Shown one piece after another: positions 1-11,109 of a DNA stretch of 64,000 nucleotides. The position numbers were made by a program, and so were the translations under genes. The notes beneath the pieces are model-generated. The model was not told the origin of the DNA. It did not search any database and was given only the letters and a program-made list of their open reading frames with translations. Source of the DNA: Lumbricus rubellus (taxonomy: Eukaryota; Annelida; Clitellata; Crassiclitellata; Lumbricidae); contig OX243817.1 of NCBI GenBank assembly GCA_945859605.1, positions 16,685,552-16,749,551 on the forward strand, given 5' to 3'. Numbering within the stretch: position 1 is the first letter of the stretch; each line of letters opens with the position of its first letter.

Positions 1-329
1 TGCACATTTGATACGGAATCTAGAGAAAAAAAACTATATACGTACTCAGAAAGGCAAAAACTGATAATCATTTTTCAGAAGCAAGACAGCCAACCAAGCA
101 TTTGCCTGTGAATGGGGCTGGAGGCCGGGGTGGGTGGGTGGTCGGGGTGGGTGGGCTGGAGAGACACTGGATGAATATCGACACAAGAGAACGCGAAGAT
201 CTCCGCTGCCCTTCTTCCATCAGCGACGTATTTTCTGCGGATAATCCTAATAAAGAAGCGCATCATGATCGATTGCAGATAAAAGCAGACTGCTAGCATC
301 ATTTCTCTTTTCGTCTGTCTATCTACCTG

Positions 330-331
330 CC

Positions 332-364
<33 letters not shown>

Positions 365-486
365 GGCTCTCACTGAGTTTTTTTAATTTCTTTGTATGCC
401 TCATAATATTTTCGGTTTGTGTTCATTCTTCCACATCAGACTTATATACTTTAAAAGTTCATCTCTCCATCTCCTACTCTGTCTTG

Positions 487-578
<92 letters not shown>
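330..578. repeat. (CTGT)n and (CT)n microsatellites
   Basis: A CTGT run at about 330-365 is followed, after about 120 bases, by an almost uninterrupted CT run at 490-578. Both give long low-complexity open frames on either strand (poly Leu-Ser, poly Arg-Glu), which are not genes. The flanking bases 1-330 and 580-720 show no gene or element I can recognise. Confidence 0.95.
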
Positions 579-580
<2 letters not shown>

Positions 581-723
581 TTGTCCGTTTGTTTGTCTGC
601 CCTTTATGCTCTCTTTCAGATGCAATGTATATTGTATAACTGTATATTGCAAAAGCAGCTCCACAATTGGTAAAAATGTCCTCAGCATTACATCAAGTTG
701 AACTGATAAATGAATGAATTTAC

Positions 724-775
724 TAGTCAGCATTGTCCCCAAATGTATCACAGTGCTTTGGTATCTAGACTTCTA
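724..775 (-). pseudogene. partial duplicate of the Kazal exon
   Basis: On the minus strand a stretch of about 31 bases encodes PKHCDTFGDNAD and then a stop. The first exon of the adjacent secreted-protein gene (933-1251) encodes PEHCDTFGDNVG at the matching place, with only a few base differences. The similarity stops abruptly on both sides, so this looks like a fragment of a duplicated follistatin/Kazal exon. A short alternative exon cannot be excluded, because an AG stands just upstream. Confidence 0.5.
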
Positions 776-932
776 AAGCATTACACAGCATACATGCTGC
801 CACAATAGACACAGTTTGCAGAATTCAAAAGCCTTTGGCCAGATAAGTTAATATACGTGTTTCTGGACTCCGACTGACCAGTTATAGGCGACTATAATTA
901 TCTGAGAAACTGAATCTGTTAAAGCCACTTAC

Positions 933-1251
933 CACATCGTCCTTCAAACTTTCGCTCAATGTCCTTCATTTCTCGGCATGACACTCTTTTCATTTCACAC
1001 GAGTTGTCATAGTCGTGACCATCCATTCCACAGACTGGGGTGCTCCCCACATTGTCCCCGAACGTATCGCAGTGCTCTGGGCAGAGACAACGGGCCGTGA
1101 GTCCGTCAAGGGATGGCATGCACTGAGCCCCGTAGCTGCACTGCTTCCCAACGCACGGGTCTCTCTGGTCATCCGGAAAGACGTAACAAGACGACGTACA
1201 GCCAGTGATGAAAAAGATGACAAACGAACGCACACTGAAAAATTTCCACAT
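933..1251 (-). CDS. secreted follistatin/Kazal-type protein, first coding exon
   Basis: The exon starts at the ATG at 1251-1249 and ends at a good donor (GTAAGT, intron from 932 leftwards), so the rest of the gene lies to the left, largely or wholly outside the window. The first ~25 residues are a hydrophobic signal-like segment (MWKFFSVRSFVIFFITG). Next comes a small cysteine-rich EGF/FOLN-like part (DPCVGKQCSYGAQC) and then a Kazal-type core with PVCGMDGHDYDNSCEM, the usual CG-DG-x-Y-x-N-x-C signature. This pairing is typical of agrin, follistatin and SPARC-like extracellular proteins and of Kazal protease inhibitors. About 106 residues are visible. I infer secretion or an extracellular-matrix role; the exact family cannot be chosen without the remaining exons. 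A GC-rich stretch upstream (1380-1570) may be the promoter. Confidence 0.75.
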
Positions 1252-1462
1252 CTTCAGCGATCTCTGATCTTTAAACTTCTAAAGCATCGCAGCAATGATC
1301 TTTTCGGCAGAAAATCGACAACAGCTGCGAAGCAAAGCTACAGAAGACGAGTAGAAAGTGCAGCAGCAGCAGCTTTCTCGTGCAGTTACGCTAAAGCCGT
1401 TTCTATCGGATATGCGCGACAATTGACGTGGCGGCGGCGGCGACATCCTGGTGTCAGACAAC

Positions 1463-1615
1463 ATGGCAGATGCTGCCGGTGTCGGTGCATTCATCGATGT
1501 GTCAAAAACTGGAGGGGCCACGCGAGACGATGGCAGGACGATGCCGTGTCAGACGCAGCTGGTCGCTAAATGGAAGCGCGCTAATCCAGATGTGCAATGG
1601 AACACCACCGTTGCA
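1463..1615 (+). CDS. possible first exon of a divergent gene (uncertain)
   Basis: An ATG at 1463 opens a frame of about 50 ordinary-looking residues (MADAAGVGAFIDVSKTGG and onward to KWKRANPDVQW) in GC- and CpG-rich DNA, about 210 bases from the oppositely oriented start of the Kazal-type gene. The frame then runs directly into the 27-bp minisatellite. I do not recognise the peptide and see no convincing donor before the repeat. It may be a first exon sharing a bidirectional promoter, or chance. Confidence 0.25.
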
Positions 1616-2602
1616 ACCTACGCATTCGTTGCAACCGTTGCAACCTACGCATTCGTTGCAACCGTTGCAACCTACGCATTTGTTGCAACCGTTGCAACCT
1701 ACGCATTCGTTGCAACCGTTGCAACCTACGCATTCCTTGCAACCGTTGCAACCTACGCATTCGTTGCAACCCATTGCAACCTACGCATTCATTGCAACCC
1801 ATTGCAACCTACGCATTCGTTGCAACCATTGCAACCTACGCATTTGTTGCAACCGTTGCAACCTACACATTCGTTGCAACCCATTGCAACCTACGCATTC
1901 ATTGCAACCGTTGCAACCTACGCATTCCTTGCAACCGTTGCAACCTACGCATTCCTTGCAACCGTTGCAACCTACGCATTCGTTGCAACCGTTGCAACCT
2001 ACGCATTCGTTGCAACCCATTGCAACCTACGCATTCGTTGCAACCATTGCAACCTACGCATTCGTTGCAACCGTTGCAACCTACGCATTCGTTGCAACCC
2101 ATTGCAACCTGCGCATTCATTGCAACCCATTGCAACCTACGCATTCGTTGCAACCATTGCAACCTACGCATTTGTTGCAACCGTTGCAACCTACACATTC
2201 GTTGCAACCCATTGCAACCTACGCATTCATTGCAACCCATTGCAACCTACGCATTCGTTGCAACCGTTGCAACCTACGCATTTGTTGCAACCGTTGCAAC
2301 CTACGCATTCATTGCAACCCAGTGCAACCTACATATTCGTTGCAACCGTTGCAACCTACGCATTCATTGCAACCCAGTGCAACCTACATATTCGTTGCAA
2401 CCCATTGCAACCTACGCATTCGTTGCAACCGTTGCAACCTACGCATTCATTGAAACCGTTGCTACCTACACATTCATTGCAACCCATTGCAACCTACGCA
2501 TTCGTTGCAACCTACACAACAGTACACATTCGTTGCAACCATTGCAACCTACGCATTCATTGCAACCGTTGCAACCTACACATTCATTGCAACCGTCATT
2601 GC
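1610..2602. repeat. 27-bp GTTGCAAC minisatellite
   Basis: About 35 tandem units of about 27 bases, each with one or two copies of the perfect palindrome GTTGCAAC followed by CTACGCATTC. Variant units of 26-28 bases occur where CCG is replaced by CCCA or CCA. Because the main unit is a multiple of three and lacks stops, three plus frames and two minus frames stay open, giving long repetitive predicted proteins (VATYAF, QPTHSL, CNLRIR types). Length changes shift the frame from unit to unit, so coding is doubtful. Confidence 0.95.
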
Positions 2603-2899
2603 GTCCGGTTTCATCTCATCAACGACGCTGCGGCATTAGAAGATGCATTGTCAGGAAATCAGTTTCTGCTTATATTAATTATGAGCAATTGAGCATAATA
2701 TTACTACCTTCACTCAGGCCCGGATTAACCCCTCGGGGGGCCCGCCGCCATATTTTCAGGGGGCCCCTAATTTACCATTACCTTCCGTCACCACACTCCA
2801 CAGGCCCACGTGTCCATTCGTGTCTCTTATTGACTCGATATAAATCAAAACCTAATTAGATGTAGCTTAATGAAATACCAAAACATTTTTTAAATTACA

Positions 2900-3950
2900 C
2901 TTTCATCATCATCATCATTACGGTCCATGGGCTCAGTGCCCGTTGGTGTCAATCGCATGTTTCACCGTCAGTCTCCACTTGTCTCTCTCCTGTGCCATTC
3001 TGCTCAGTTTGTATATCTCCATTTCGCACCAATCTGTAATGTCGTCCAGCCATTCCCTACACGGTCTTCCCCTAATCCCCGTTCCGTCCATCATCCCAAA
3101 GATAGTTTGCTTGACGAGTCTCTCATTTCCCATTCTGCACACATGTCCAAAAAATTTAGTTTTCTTTCCATTATTATTTGCTTGATGTTTTTCTTATTTC
3201 CTACTCGTGCGCGCACCTCCACATTTGTTATTTTCTGCTCCCATCTGATGTGTAATATCCTCCTGTAGCATCTCATCTCAAATGCCAATAGTTTGTTTGT
3301 ATCCCGCTTACGTAGAGTCCAGGTTTCGCATGCATATAGTAGTATGCTAAATATGCACGTTTTTATAATTTCTATTTTGGTTTTTATGCTGATTTCACGA
3401 CTTCTCCATAGATTCCCGAATGCCGCCAATGCTCCTGCTGCCTTCGCTATCCTTCTGCCGATCTCCTTTCCGCAGTCATTATCCCATGTCAGCAGACTTC
3501 CAAGGTAGACAAATTCTTCCACGTTCTCCAGATCCTCCCCGTTGACTTCGATTGATGTTCTGTTAGTCTTTTCGCCAAAGGTCATTGTTTTGGTTTTGCT
3601 ATGGTTTATTTTCAGGCCTACCTCCTCTCCTTCACTGCATAAGATATTTAAATTTTCCTGTATGTTCTTGATGTCATCTTCTATTAGGTCAATATCGTCT
3701 GCGAATATGAGATTGTTGATCAGTGTTCCGTGCATGGAAATCCCGGTTTTTCTTTCCCTGATCTTTTCCATGACTCTTTCTAAGTATGTAATGAATTCAG
3801 TGGGGGAGATAGGATCTCCCTGTTTGGCGCCCACTGAGATTTTAAACCAATTACCAATTTCCCCATCCCCACCCACTCTAATTGCTGATTTAGCCTCTGT
3901 GCATGCGCAGTTTATAAACGTCAATTTAATAGATTATAATTATTGTTCAG
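2900..3950 (-). pseudogene. non-LTR retrotransposon reverse transcriptase fragment
   Basis: The minus strand encodes the palm-to-C-terminal part of a LINE reverse transcriptase: GAKQGDPISPTEF, then FADDIDLIEDD (the YADD catalytic site written FADD), LKINHSKTKTM, and the C-terminal YACETWTL and GRPCREWLDDI motifs. One frameshift near 3100-3140 separates the last ~65 residues, which end IDTNGH-stop. The minus-strand tail is a TGATGATGATG run at 2908-2920. The 5' part, including the endonuclease, is missing. It is nested in the hAT element at 2715-6017. Confidence 0.85.
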
Positions 3951-4574
3951 TTTAGTAGTTTAAATCCTATAATTATACCAATTATGGTTCAGATTTTTCT
4001 GCTCTTGGCAGTGACAAACTGGTCAAGAATGTCCTTAAAGGAAACTGTGTTTAAGAGATCACTCTCAACGCTAAGAAGCCTGTTGCAATAATGACATAGC
4101 ATCTATATTCAGTATAATTATTGCAGTGTGAGAATTGTCGAAAAAGGACGGCGGATTAGACTTTGATCCATGTAAAGTTGACCATTCTGTCTGCATTTTG
4201 GGAGATCAACAATAGCAGCAACAACAGCAGCAGCAACAACCACAGCAATAATACTAAATTAGTTTTTAAGAAATTACTATAAAAACGCAGAAATGCTACA
4301 TGATACATAAAACTTTTTAAATAGGCCTATTAATGATCTGCAGACTGCAGCTCATACCTTTATATAGGCCTAGGCCTATGTACATGATCCGATTGACCCA
4401 GGAGAGCGTGCCCTCTTTACGCATCAGCTGCAGTGTTTCTTCCGACTTTCTCATCATCACAAACGCCGACATTTCCGGTATCGGAATTTTTTACGCATAC
4501 ATTTTTATAAACCAAACTGAAGAAGACTCATCTTTTAACCACCTCGACAACTTTCATTTATAGGCCTCCAATTT

Positions 4575-4925
4575 CTCCTCCGTCAAGCGCATGCTGACGA
4601 TGAGGCCTTTACAAGACGTCTCCAAGTTGCTCTGCCTCTGGACTTGTCCACAGCTCTTCGTATGTCCATGCCCTTCATTTCTAGGTCCTCCATCACGTTT
4701 TTCATCCATGTCTTTGTTGGTCTTCCTCTGCTTCTTTCTTCCTCTGTTTGTCCATATAGCACTGTCGCTGGTAGTCTTTTCTCCTCCATCCGTGTTATAG
4801 GCCTATATCCGAACCAAGTCAGCCTTCTCTTCCTCATTCTGTCAATTACTGTTTCGTTTTGTCCGGTTTCTTCACGAGTTATTTCGTTACGTATCCTTTC
4901 TATCCTCGATCTGCACAGTATTCCT
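4575..4925 (-). pseudogene. LINE C-terminal fragment
   Basis: The minus frame carries a C-terminal LINE module (RKRRLTWFGYRPITRM, then SRGRPTKTWMKNVMEDL and RATWRRLVK), the usual WFGH...GRPxxxW...W arrangement downstream of the reverse transcriptase. It is degenerate further 5'. This is a second, separate relic inside the 3.3-kb hAT element. Confidence 0.75.
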
Positions 4926-6025
4926 TTATAGGCCTACCCTACGGGTCTACGGGTTTGGCAAGATATATCTGTCATTGACCAATTTGCACGTATAGTTGTG
5001 ATTTTCAGTGGAATGCAAGCCCGCATAGGCCTACATAGAGTATGGTCTCGGGCATCCATGATTCGCCCAATTTATCATCATACAAGTCAGAGCCAGCTTT
5101 GGTCGGCTTTAGATTGAGAAACATATATTAGCCTAGCTTTCCCAAACGTAGGGTGACCTCGCCTAGCTCTGCCTTGGCTGCACAACTTTTAGCCATAATT
5201 CCCTCTCCCCTCTTTAGGACCGACCCTCCCCAGTCAAGTGAGTGGAATGATCTTGCTCCCCAGTGGAGTAATCTTGGACCCTCCCTGATGCCAAATGAGT
5301 CACTGTGGCATGCAGCGAGTGCCTGCAACATCCATAGGCCTAATGCGGAGTTCTAGTTATACGAAAGTGGGTGGGAAGTTCAGAAGCACTGACAAGTGAC
5401 AATTTACAGTTCACTCTTCCCCTCTCTGCGTCCACACTCAATTGAGATGGCCGTGATCCACGCATCCATGTAGTCTAACAGCATTCCTCTACGACATAAT
5501 CATTATAAATTGCCTCCTTTGTAAGACTGTGCCAAAGATAACATGATACACCTTGTGCATGAATTTTCAGACCCATTACAGAGTTCAACTGTTCAAATTA
5601 CATGTGGCCTTGTTTAACCGAATCTCTATGACTATATCTTTGTCTCCGTTTGTCTGTTCGTCTACATGTAGCCTATGTCTGACTCTTTTTAAAAGGCGTA
5701 TCCCTCCCTCTCTGTCCGCCTGTCTGTAACTCTGGCCTATCTCTTTTAAAAGTAGGCCAAATGGAATACCGACGAAATCATGAATCAGAGCTGGCACAAA
5801 CATAGAGGCCAACGTAAATAAAATTGTAAATAAAATTGTTGTTCGCCCTAAGAAGAAAACAATGACCAATGGACGCAAATGTACACACTGTGTTAGAAGC
5901 AAATATGAATAAATGGGAAAATGCACAATAAAATTTTTTCTTGCAGACGCGGGGGGCCCTTGACGACGGGGGGCCCGCCGCCATGGCAGACATGGCATAC
6001 TGGTTAATCCGGCCCTGCCTTCACT

Positions 6026-7535
6026 TTACTATGTTTACTGCCATTATTTTCCTAAAAAATAAATTCCAATTGTATAAACCATCATGATTTTAAATAATTT
6101 GCAATGCAGACTTTAAGGCAGCTTATATGCATACACATACATTGTACAAATCACTATTAATTCTTTCAAAATCAATTAGGAGTCGTGAGAAAAATACTTT
6201 AAGAATAATCATGTAATCGAGTAATGTAATGTAATGTAAATCTCCCAAATTTCTCAGCACCGCAGAAAAGAAATGCCTGGAAGACGTGATAATCCTCTAG
6301 CAATATATCAAATCAAGTCCACAATAGCCAGTAACATTTTCTAGATCAATATAAATTATATATGCGTATGATTTTAGAAACTGTAGTGCAGTCTGCTCTA
6401 TAGATACACATCTTAAAACAATTATCTGCCAACAGCATAGTCACCTAAACACCTTGTGACATCATATTTATATATATATATACTTTATATATATATATGT
6501 ATATAGATGTATGAATTTTAAGAAAGCACCCTTACAGTAGCCTACAGCCTACATACAATCAGTAGATTCAGTACAGCTAATATTCATATTGACCCGAATA
6601 GAGTAAATTGCAATCAATCAATGGACGTCAACCAATGTATTATCACTATAATTATGGACCATGTTCAGTAATTTCAGCATATTCAGCAAATTTTACAATT
6701 TAATGATGAGCTATGTTGGGTTGTTTATATGGTTAACCGATGTTTTTGCTGCAAGCACCAAGTGAATTACTTCTATTGAAATATCTGCTGCAGTACTCAG
6801 CAAACTATCCAGTTAAGTACTCAGAAATGCATCCAGTAGTGTCCAAGGCGGCAATATTACGTTTTTCTGAGCAATTTCGATATCTGTCCCAAGAACTAAC
6901 CAACTTGGCTTTCTTTCTTCTTTCCTTCTTCTTCTTTCCCTTCAGGCTAGAATTATTCCCTCTGACAAGGGGTCAGCCACTCGGATCCTTCTCCTCCGCT
7001 TGTCTCTGTTTCCAGTGTCTTCTTTCTTCATTTTGAGCAGCTTCAGGTCCTGTTTGGCTTTCTTTAATTTAATCAAGCCAAGGAGGTTGCTGCTGGTTAG
7101 TGTCATGCAAAATGTGCATCAAGAACAATATCATAAACCAAGTGGCCTAGTGCTAACTTTCAATCGTTCCAGGACAAGTATTTAGAAGATTTCTGACAAA
7201 AAACCAATGTCACTGTTCAAAATCATGGAGCTCTTCACAGTAGGATTTTCCAGCCGATCCTGCAACATGGGAGGAGGATGAATATGATGATTTTGAGCAG
7301 GCGGTAAACACGGTTACAGCACTCGCTGCAGGCGGTCAATGAACATGCACTCGCACTGATTCAAGAGCTTAGCAGACTGATAATGACACATGTGATAAAT
7401 CTCAGGTCCAATTTCTGTCAAAAGTTGCTGAAGACCATCCCAGAGACAGCAGAAAAAAAAGACTTTGACAGAGAAGCCAACAAAATACCAATCGGTCCAA
7501 AGCAATTCCGATCAAAAGATCACAATGACACACAC
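6026..7535. other. no confident gene; possible broken coding remnant
   Basis: AT-rich DNA with a TATATA tract near 6470-6510. From about 7240 to 7545 the plus strand has two adjacent frames that look protein-like (PATWEEDEYDDFEQAVNTV, then LIQELSRLIMTHVINLRSNF to KIPIGPKQFRSKDHNDTH), separated by one frame change. I do not recognise them. They could be a gene fragment or part of a mobile element. No intact ORF or splice structure supports a live gene. Confidence 0.4.
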
Positions 7536-8330
7536 TTAAGTAAGTAAGTAAGTAAGTAAGTAAGCCGTTTATTGACAAAGCATCAAACACGTACAAAAGA
7601 GCAGTAATCAGTACAAATTCAATGACTTTCGAGTGATCGGTGCATAAGTCAAAGGGTCAATCCAAAAAGGTCGTATGGACCCGCTGAGGCTGGATTGACC
7701 CTTCCTTTCTCAATAACATTTGGCTATTGTAAAAAAAACAGTGCAAAGCACAACATCTTACACATGAAACGAAAGCAAACTGAAATGAAATGACACACAG
7801 ATTTCAAAACAAAACAAAAAACAAGAAAAAAACAAATTATGACCAATTGTTTAAATCTAGTAAACAGAGATTAAACAGTCTTTTAATTTTTTCTTAAACA
7901 TGTTAATGGTGGGTATAAGTGTAATATATTTTGGGAGGTTATTCCATATCATAGGGCCAGAACATTTAATCGAAAATAATTTCATCCTAGTATGTGCAAC
8001 ATCGGTGCGGTAGTGTAACAGAGTTCTAGTGAAATGGTTATGTACAGCAATTCCCTGACAAAAATAACCATCAAATGTCCTAGGCAACAATTTGTGATGA
8101 TAGCGAAACATGAACAAACTGATTTGAAACTTATATATATCTGATAATCGTAGTATGTTATAGGTTCGAAAAATTGGTTTGGTACTGACAGACCAGCATA
8201 ATAAGAAAATAGTTCGAATGGCACGTTTTTGCAAACTCTCCAATTTTTTTAAATAAAAACTATAAGTTGAGGCCCAGCAAATGTTACAATATGACACTTA
8301 TATTAGCCTATCTAATATCTTAGAACACAA
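7536..8330 (-). pseudogene. 5'-truncated LINE, C-terminus plus 3' tail
   Basis: A 146-residue minus frame (8297-7857) matches the C-terminal end common to many LINE ORF2 proteins: LESLQKRAIRTIF, then HYRTDVAHTRMKLFSIKCSG, PMIWNNLPKYI and MFKKKLKDCLI before the stop. Downstream on the same strand there is about 300 bases of 3' UTR ending in a TTAC microsatellite tail (7538-7563 on the plus strand), as expected for a target-primed 5'-truncated insertion. Confidence 0.85.
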
Positions 8331-8477
8331 ACTGCATTCTTCACCTGACCATTGACATTCCCAAATAAGAAATCGTTGTTGATGAATTTTGCTTAAATTG
8401 CAATAATAGAGAATCAGCAAATCATTCATAATTTAGTCGTTAATTTCATAAACTCCATCACCTTTGAGACACTGAGC

Positions 8478-8739
8478 CAAGGCCGTAGCCAGGATTTTAT
8501 TTCGGGGGGTGTTTCAGTGGCGGCGCCAGCATTTCAGTTTCCCAAATTTTCTGACGGCCTTCATCAACTTCAATTTTTTAGATCGTCATTTAATCTATTT
8601 CATTTTGGGGGGTTGTTTTCATGGCTTTGTTTCATGGTTTTCGCATCACAAACTAAAAAATGCAATATATTTTTTCTGCATTTTCCATTTCGGGGGGTGT
8701 TCAAACACCCAAAACACCCCCCCCCTGTCTACGGCCTTG
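8478..8739. mobile_element. 262-bp hAT-type MITE
   Basis: Terminal inverted repeats CAAGGCCGTAG and CTACGGCCTTG are flanked by the identical 8-bp duplication CACTGAGC (8470-8477 and 8740-8747). The interior has repeated GGGGGGTGTT blocks and no coding capacity. The left end (CCGTAGCCAGGATTT) resembles a sequence at 14130 (GGCATAGCCAGGAACAAG), which may be a lone end of a related element. Confidence 0.9.
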
Positions 8740-9194
8740 CACTGAGCCACCTCTAAATATAAAAAGAACTTTTCATTCCAAAGTTGATTTGATGTTTTTA
8801 GCTTAAGAAATAATTTTTTGGATGTTGACAGTCAAAAATCAATTATCCATTTACCTATTTCCTAAGCTCCACCATAGTGACCATGATGTGGGTACGACAC
8901 CAATTATAGTGATGCCAAGCCTGACATCAGTACAGCAGCATTCATTGTTCCACTTACACATGCCTGTGTTCTGCTGACTGCTTGTGCCTTGTCAAGAATG
9001 TGAAAGGCTGGACGACCTTAAATCAGCCTCTGGTGTATCCAGCAAAAACACAATACTTATGGTTGGGTACACATCAGGTATGATAAAAGACTGATAAGGG
9101 AATAACAAGTCGCAATAGAATATGCAACCCATCATGTCTGACCTGTGCCAGTACAAATGCATGCATGCATGTATTCATGTACAACACATGTTTT

Positions 9195-9405
9195 TGTGTG
9201 CACTTGTTATAGCGTCCCTTCATGATTACTACTCAGAAGTGCTCCCGACTACAGCATGGACACTGTAGCAGAGTTTCACGTCGAAGCACTGAGAAATTGC
9301 AAGTGAAGGACTTGTTCAAGGTCCTTACGAGACAGCTTGAGGTGGATTCGAACCTGTAATCCTCCAGCTGCTAGGTACCCACTACACCCCCGCACCCCAC
9401 AAATG
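9195..9405 (-). mobile_element. tRNA-derived SINE, copy 1
   Basis: The minus strand reads a degenerate tRNA-like head with a B box (GGTTCGAATCC), then the family core (CAAGTCCTTCACTTGCAA, GTGAAACTC, TAGTCGGGAGC) and the tail GACGCTATAACAAGTGC. Four other copies occur in the window. Confidence 0.85.
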
Positions 9406-9469
9406 TATGCATTGTATGTACTTATCTGTATATGGAATTGGCACCTTGGCATATATGAACATAAATAAG

Positions 9470-9695
9470 TGTGGGGTGCAGTTGTGTAGGGCTATGTTCG
9501 GTACCTTGAAGTTGGAAGGTTGCGTGTTCGAATCCACCTCAAGCCATCGCGTAGGGACCCCTGAGCAAGTCCTTCACTCGCAATTGCTCATTTGCCTCGG
9601 TGTGAAACTCCGATTCAGAGTCCATGCCATAGTCGGGAGTGTCTCCAAGGAGAACTCTTGAAGGGGAGCTATAACAAGTGCTAATACATACATAC
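9470..9695 (+). mobile_element. tRNA-derived SINE, copy 2
   Basis: Plus-strand copy with the B box GTTCGAATCC, the core AGCAAGTCCTTCACTCGCAA and tail GGGGAGCTATAACAAGTGC. It stands head to head with copy 1, only about 65 bases away. Confidence 0.85.
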
Positions 9696-9859
9696 ATGTA
9701 TTATAACTAATATGACACCTTTTAAAGTTCCAAAAGTGTTGAGACACTGCCACAGTTAGACTCTGTACTTAAAAAGTTTGAAGGATCGTCATCAACAATT
9801 TGATCTATCTTAAGTTCAGAATAATAAGTGGGACATTTACATGGATCAGAACTCTTCAA

Positions 9860-9955
9860 ATCCACATGAACTGCAGACGAGCACCTGTGAGTAGTTTCTT
9901 GAAAGTCGCTATATAAACGGTCTGAATGAATGAAAGAATGAATGAATGAAATGAG
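9860..9955 (+). repeat. LINE 3' end with (TGAA)n tail
   Basis: The stretch GAGCACCTGTGAGTAGTTTC followed by GTCGCTATATAAAC and a TGAA/GAAT microsatellite is a typical LINE 3' terminus. The same pattern recurs at 28045-28090 and 37725-37775 and in the SINE tails. Confidence 0.6.
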
Positions 9956-9959
9956 CTTA

Positions 9960-11100
9960 ATTCAAATACTGCAAATCCACCATTGGTGCTAAAGCTGACA
10001 GACAACACATGTGAATCATGTGATAATTGAAATTCAAAGCAATCATATCCGTATTTCTCAACAATGTTGAAATTCAAGCATATGGACAGAGATCTAACAA
10101 CTACCTACTGGCCTCCAATTCAGATTTCTATGTGATCTTGGGCACGTCAACAATGTTTGTAATAATATCAATATGCAAAAATATTATGCCAGACACCTTC
10201 TGACAAAGGGTATATGAGGTTTAATGATGTACATCTGCAGACCTGTAAGAGAAAGGCATTGTATGCTGGCAAAATATAATTGCGCAGATGCATAAATACA
10301 TGTGAACAAAATGCAATCAATGTATGCTGGGCGCCAGTAACAGCAATTGCAGAGCAGCAGCAGCAGCAGCAGCAGCAGCATCAGTGAATACTTTGCTCTC
10401 TTTTCTCTCATTGGTCATTTGTCAACATTCACCTCGTTCAGTCTACAGCACCGAATCTCTCTAAATCACGACACATACTTTCAAGGGCCAATGACATAGG
10501 TCAGCTGCATGCAGAATAGAATAGGTGAAAGGAGAAGCATTGCAATGATGTAATAAATCTGATACCTCCTGATCCCACCGCTTCCTCTCACTTTCTCCCG
10601 CTTTCTCATTGCCTCTGTCTGCCTCTGTCTGTCTCTCTCTCGTTCTCTCCTTCTCTCCCATCTCACAAATCATTCAATCACTTGCACCATATGTCCTGCT
10701 TTGATCAACGGCATGTACATGTCTTTTCAATATCAGCTCCCACTCTAAAGGTTGATGTAAAATCCTAAAATGTATCGATATCATTGTATTGCTCCCGCTA
10801 TATGGCGATAATTCTTGTACTGCCTACACAACTTATCACTGGCAGTGTGCTTTACTATTTATTTTAAAATTAACCACCTTCGATTTGCAATCAAGATTTA
10901 GCTGGTAATTAATTGAACATTAGCTAAATAGGCAAAATGAATGTAACAATACTAGATTTTATCAGATAACTGATTTATGAAAACAGGAGTGCTCATCCAC
11001 ATGGCAGTTGGAATCGTTTGTTGAAATTGTAAGAAATTTCTACATTGCATTTTGACATTTGAACTAGAATTCTTGAGAAAGTAACCAATATTGCAATACC
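9960..11100. other. no gene seen; AT-rich, (AGC)n tract
   Basis: Contains a GCA run at about 10352-10381 and a CT-rich stretch near 10600-10650. I find no splice-supported coding exon or transposon end. Confidence 0.6.
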
Positions 11101-11109
11101 ATACGTCAT

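Larger units (their letters stand above)
2715..6017. mobile_element. 3.3-kb hAT-type DNA transposon with nested LINE debris
   Basis: The left end reads CAGGCCCGGATTAACC and the right end is its near-exact inverse GGTTAATCCGGCCCTG. They are flanked by the identical 8-bp target duplication CCTTCACT (2707-2714 and 6018-6025), the hallmark of hAT transposition. Both ends have GC-rich subterminal blocks with GGGGGGCCCGCCGCCAT. I see no transposase: the interior holds two minus-strand LINE fragments (2900-3950 and 4575-4925) and an AGGCCTA-rich stretch. It is therefore a non-autonomous or decayed element that has been a target for later insertions. Confidence 0.85.

Noticed and set aside
396..751. 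Long frames of poly Leu-Ser or poly Arg-Glu
   Set aside because: Direct translation of the CT microsatellite.
1610..2602. CRISPR-like regular repeats
   Set aside because: Units are contiguous with no unique spacers, in an animal genome.
1428..2859. Several 300-420-codon repetitive predicted proteins
   Set aside because: The same minisatellite read in different frames; length variants shift the frame and no domain is seen. Only the short unique start at 1463 is kept, at low confidence.
5585..5998. 137-codon minus frame near the hAT right end
   Set aside because: No recognisable family, spans the transposon's GC-rich terminus, and the overlapping frames are equally open.
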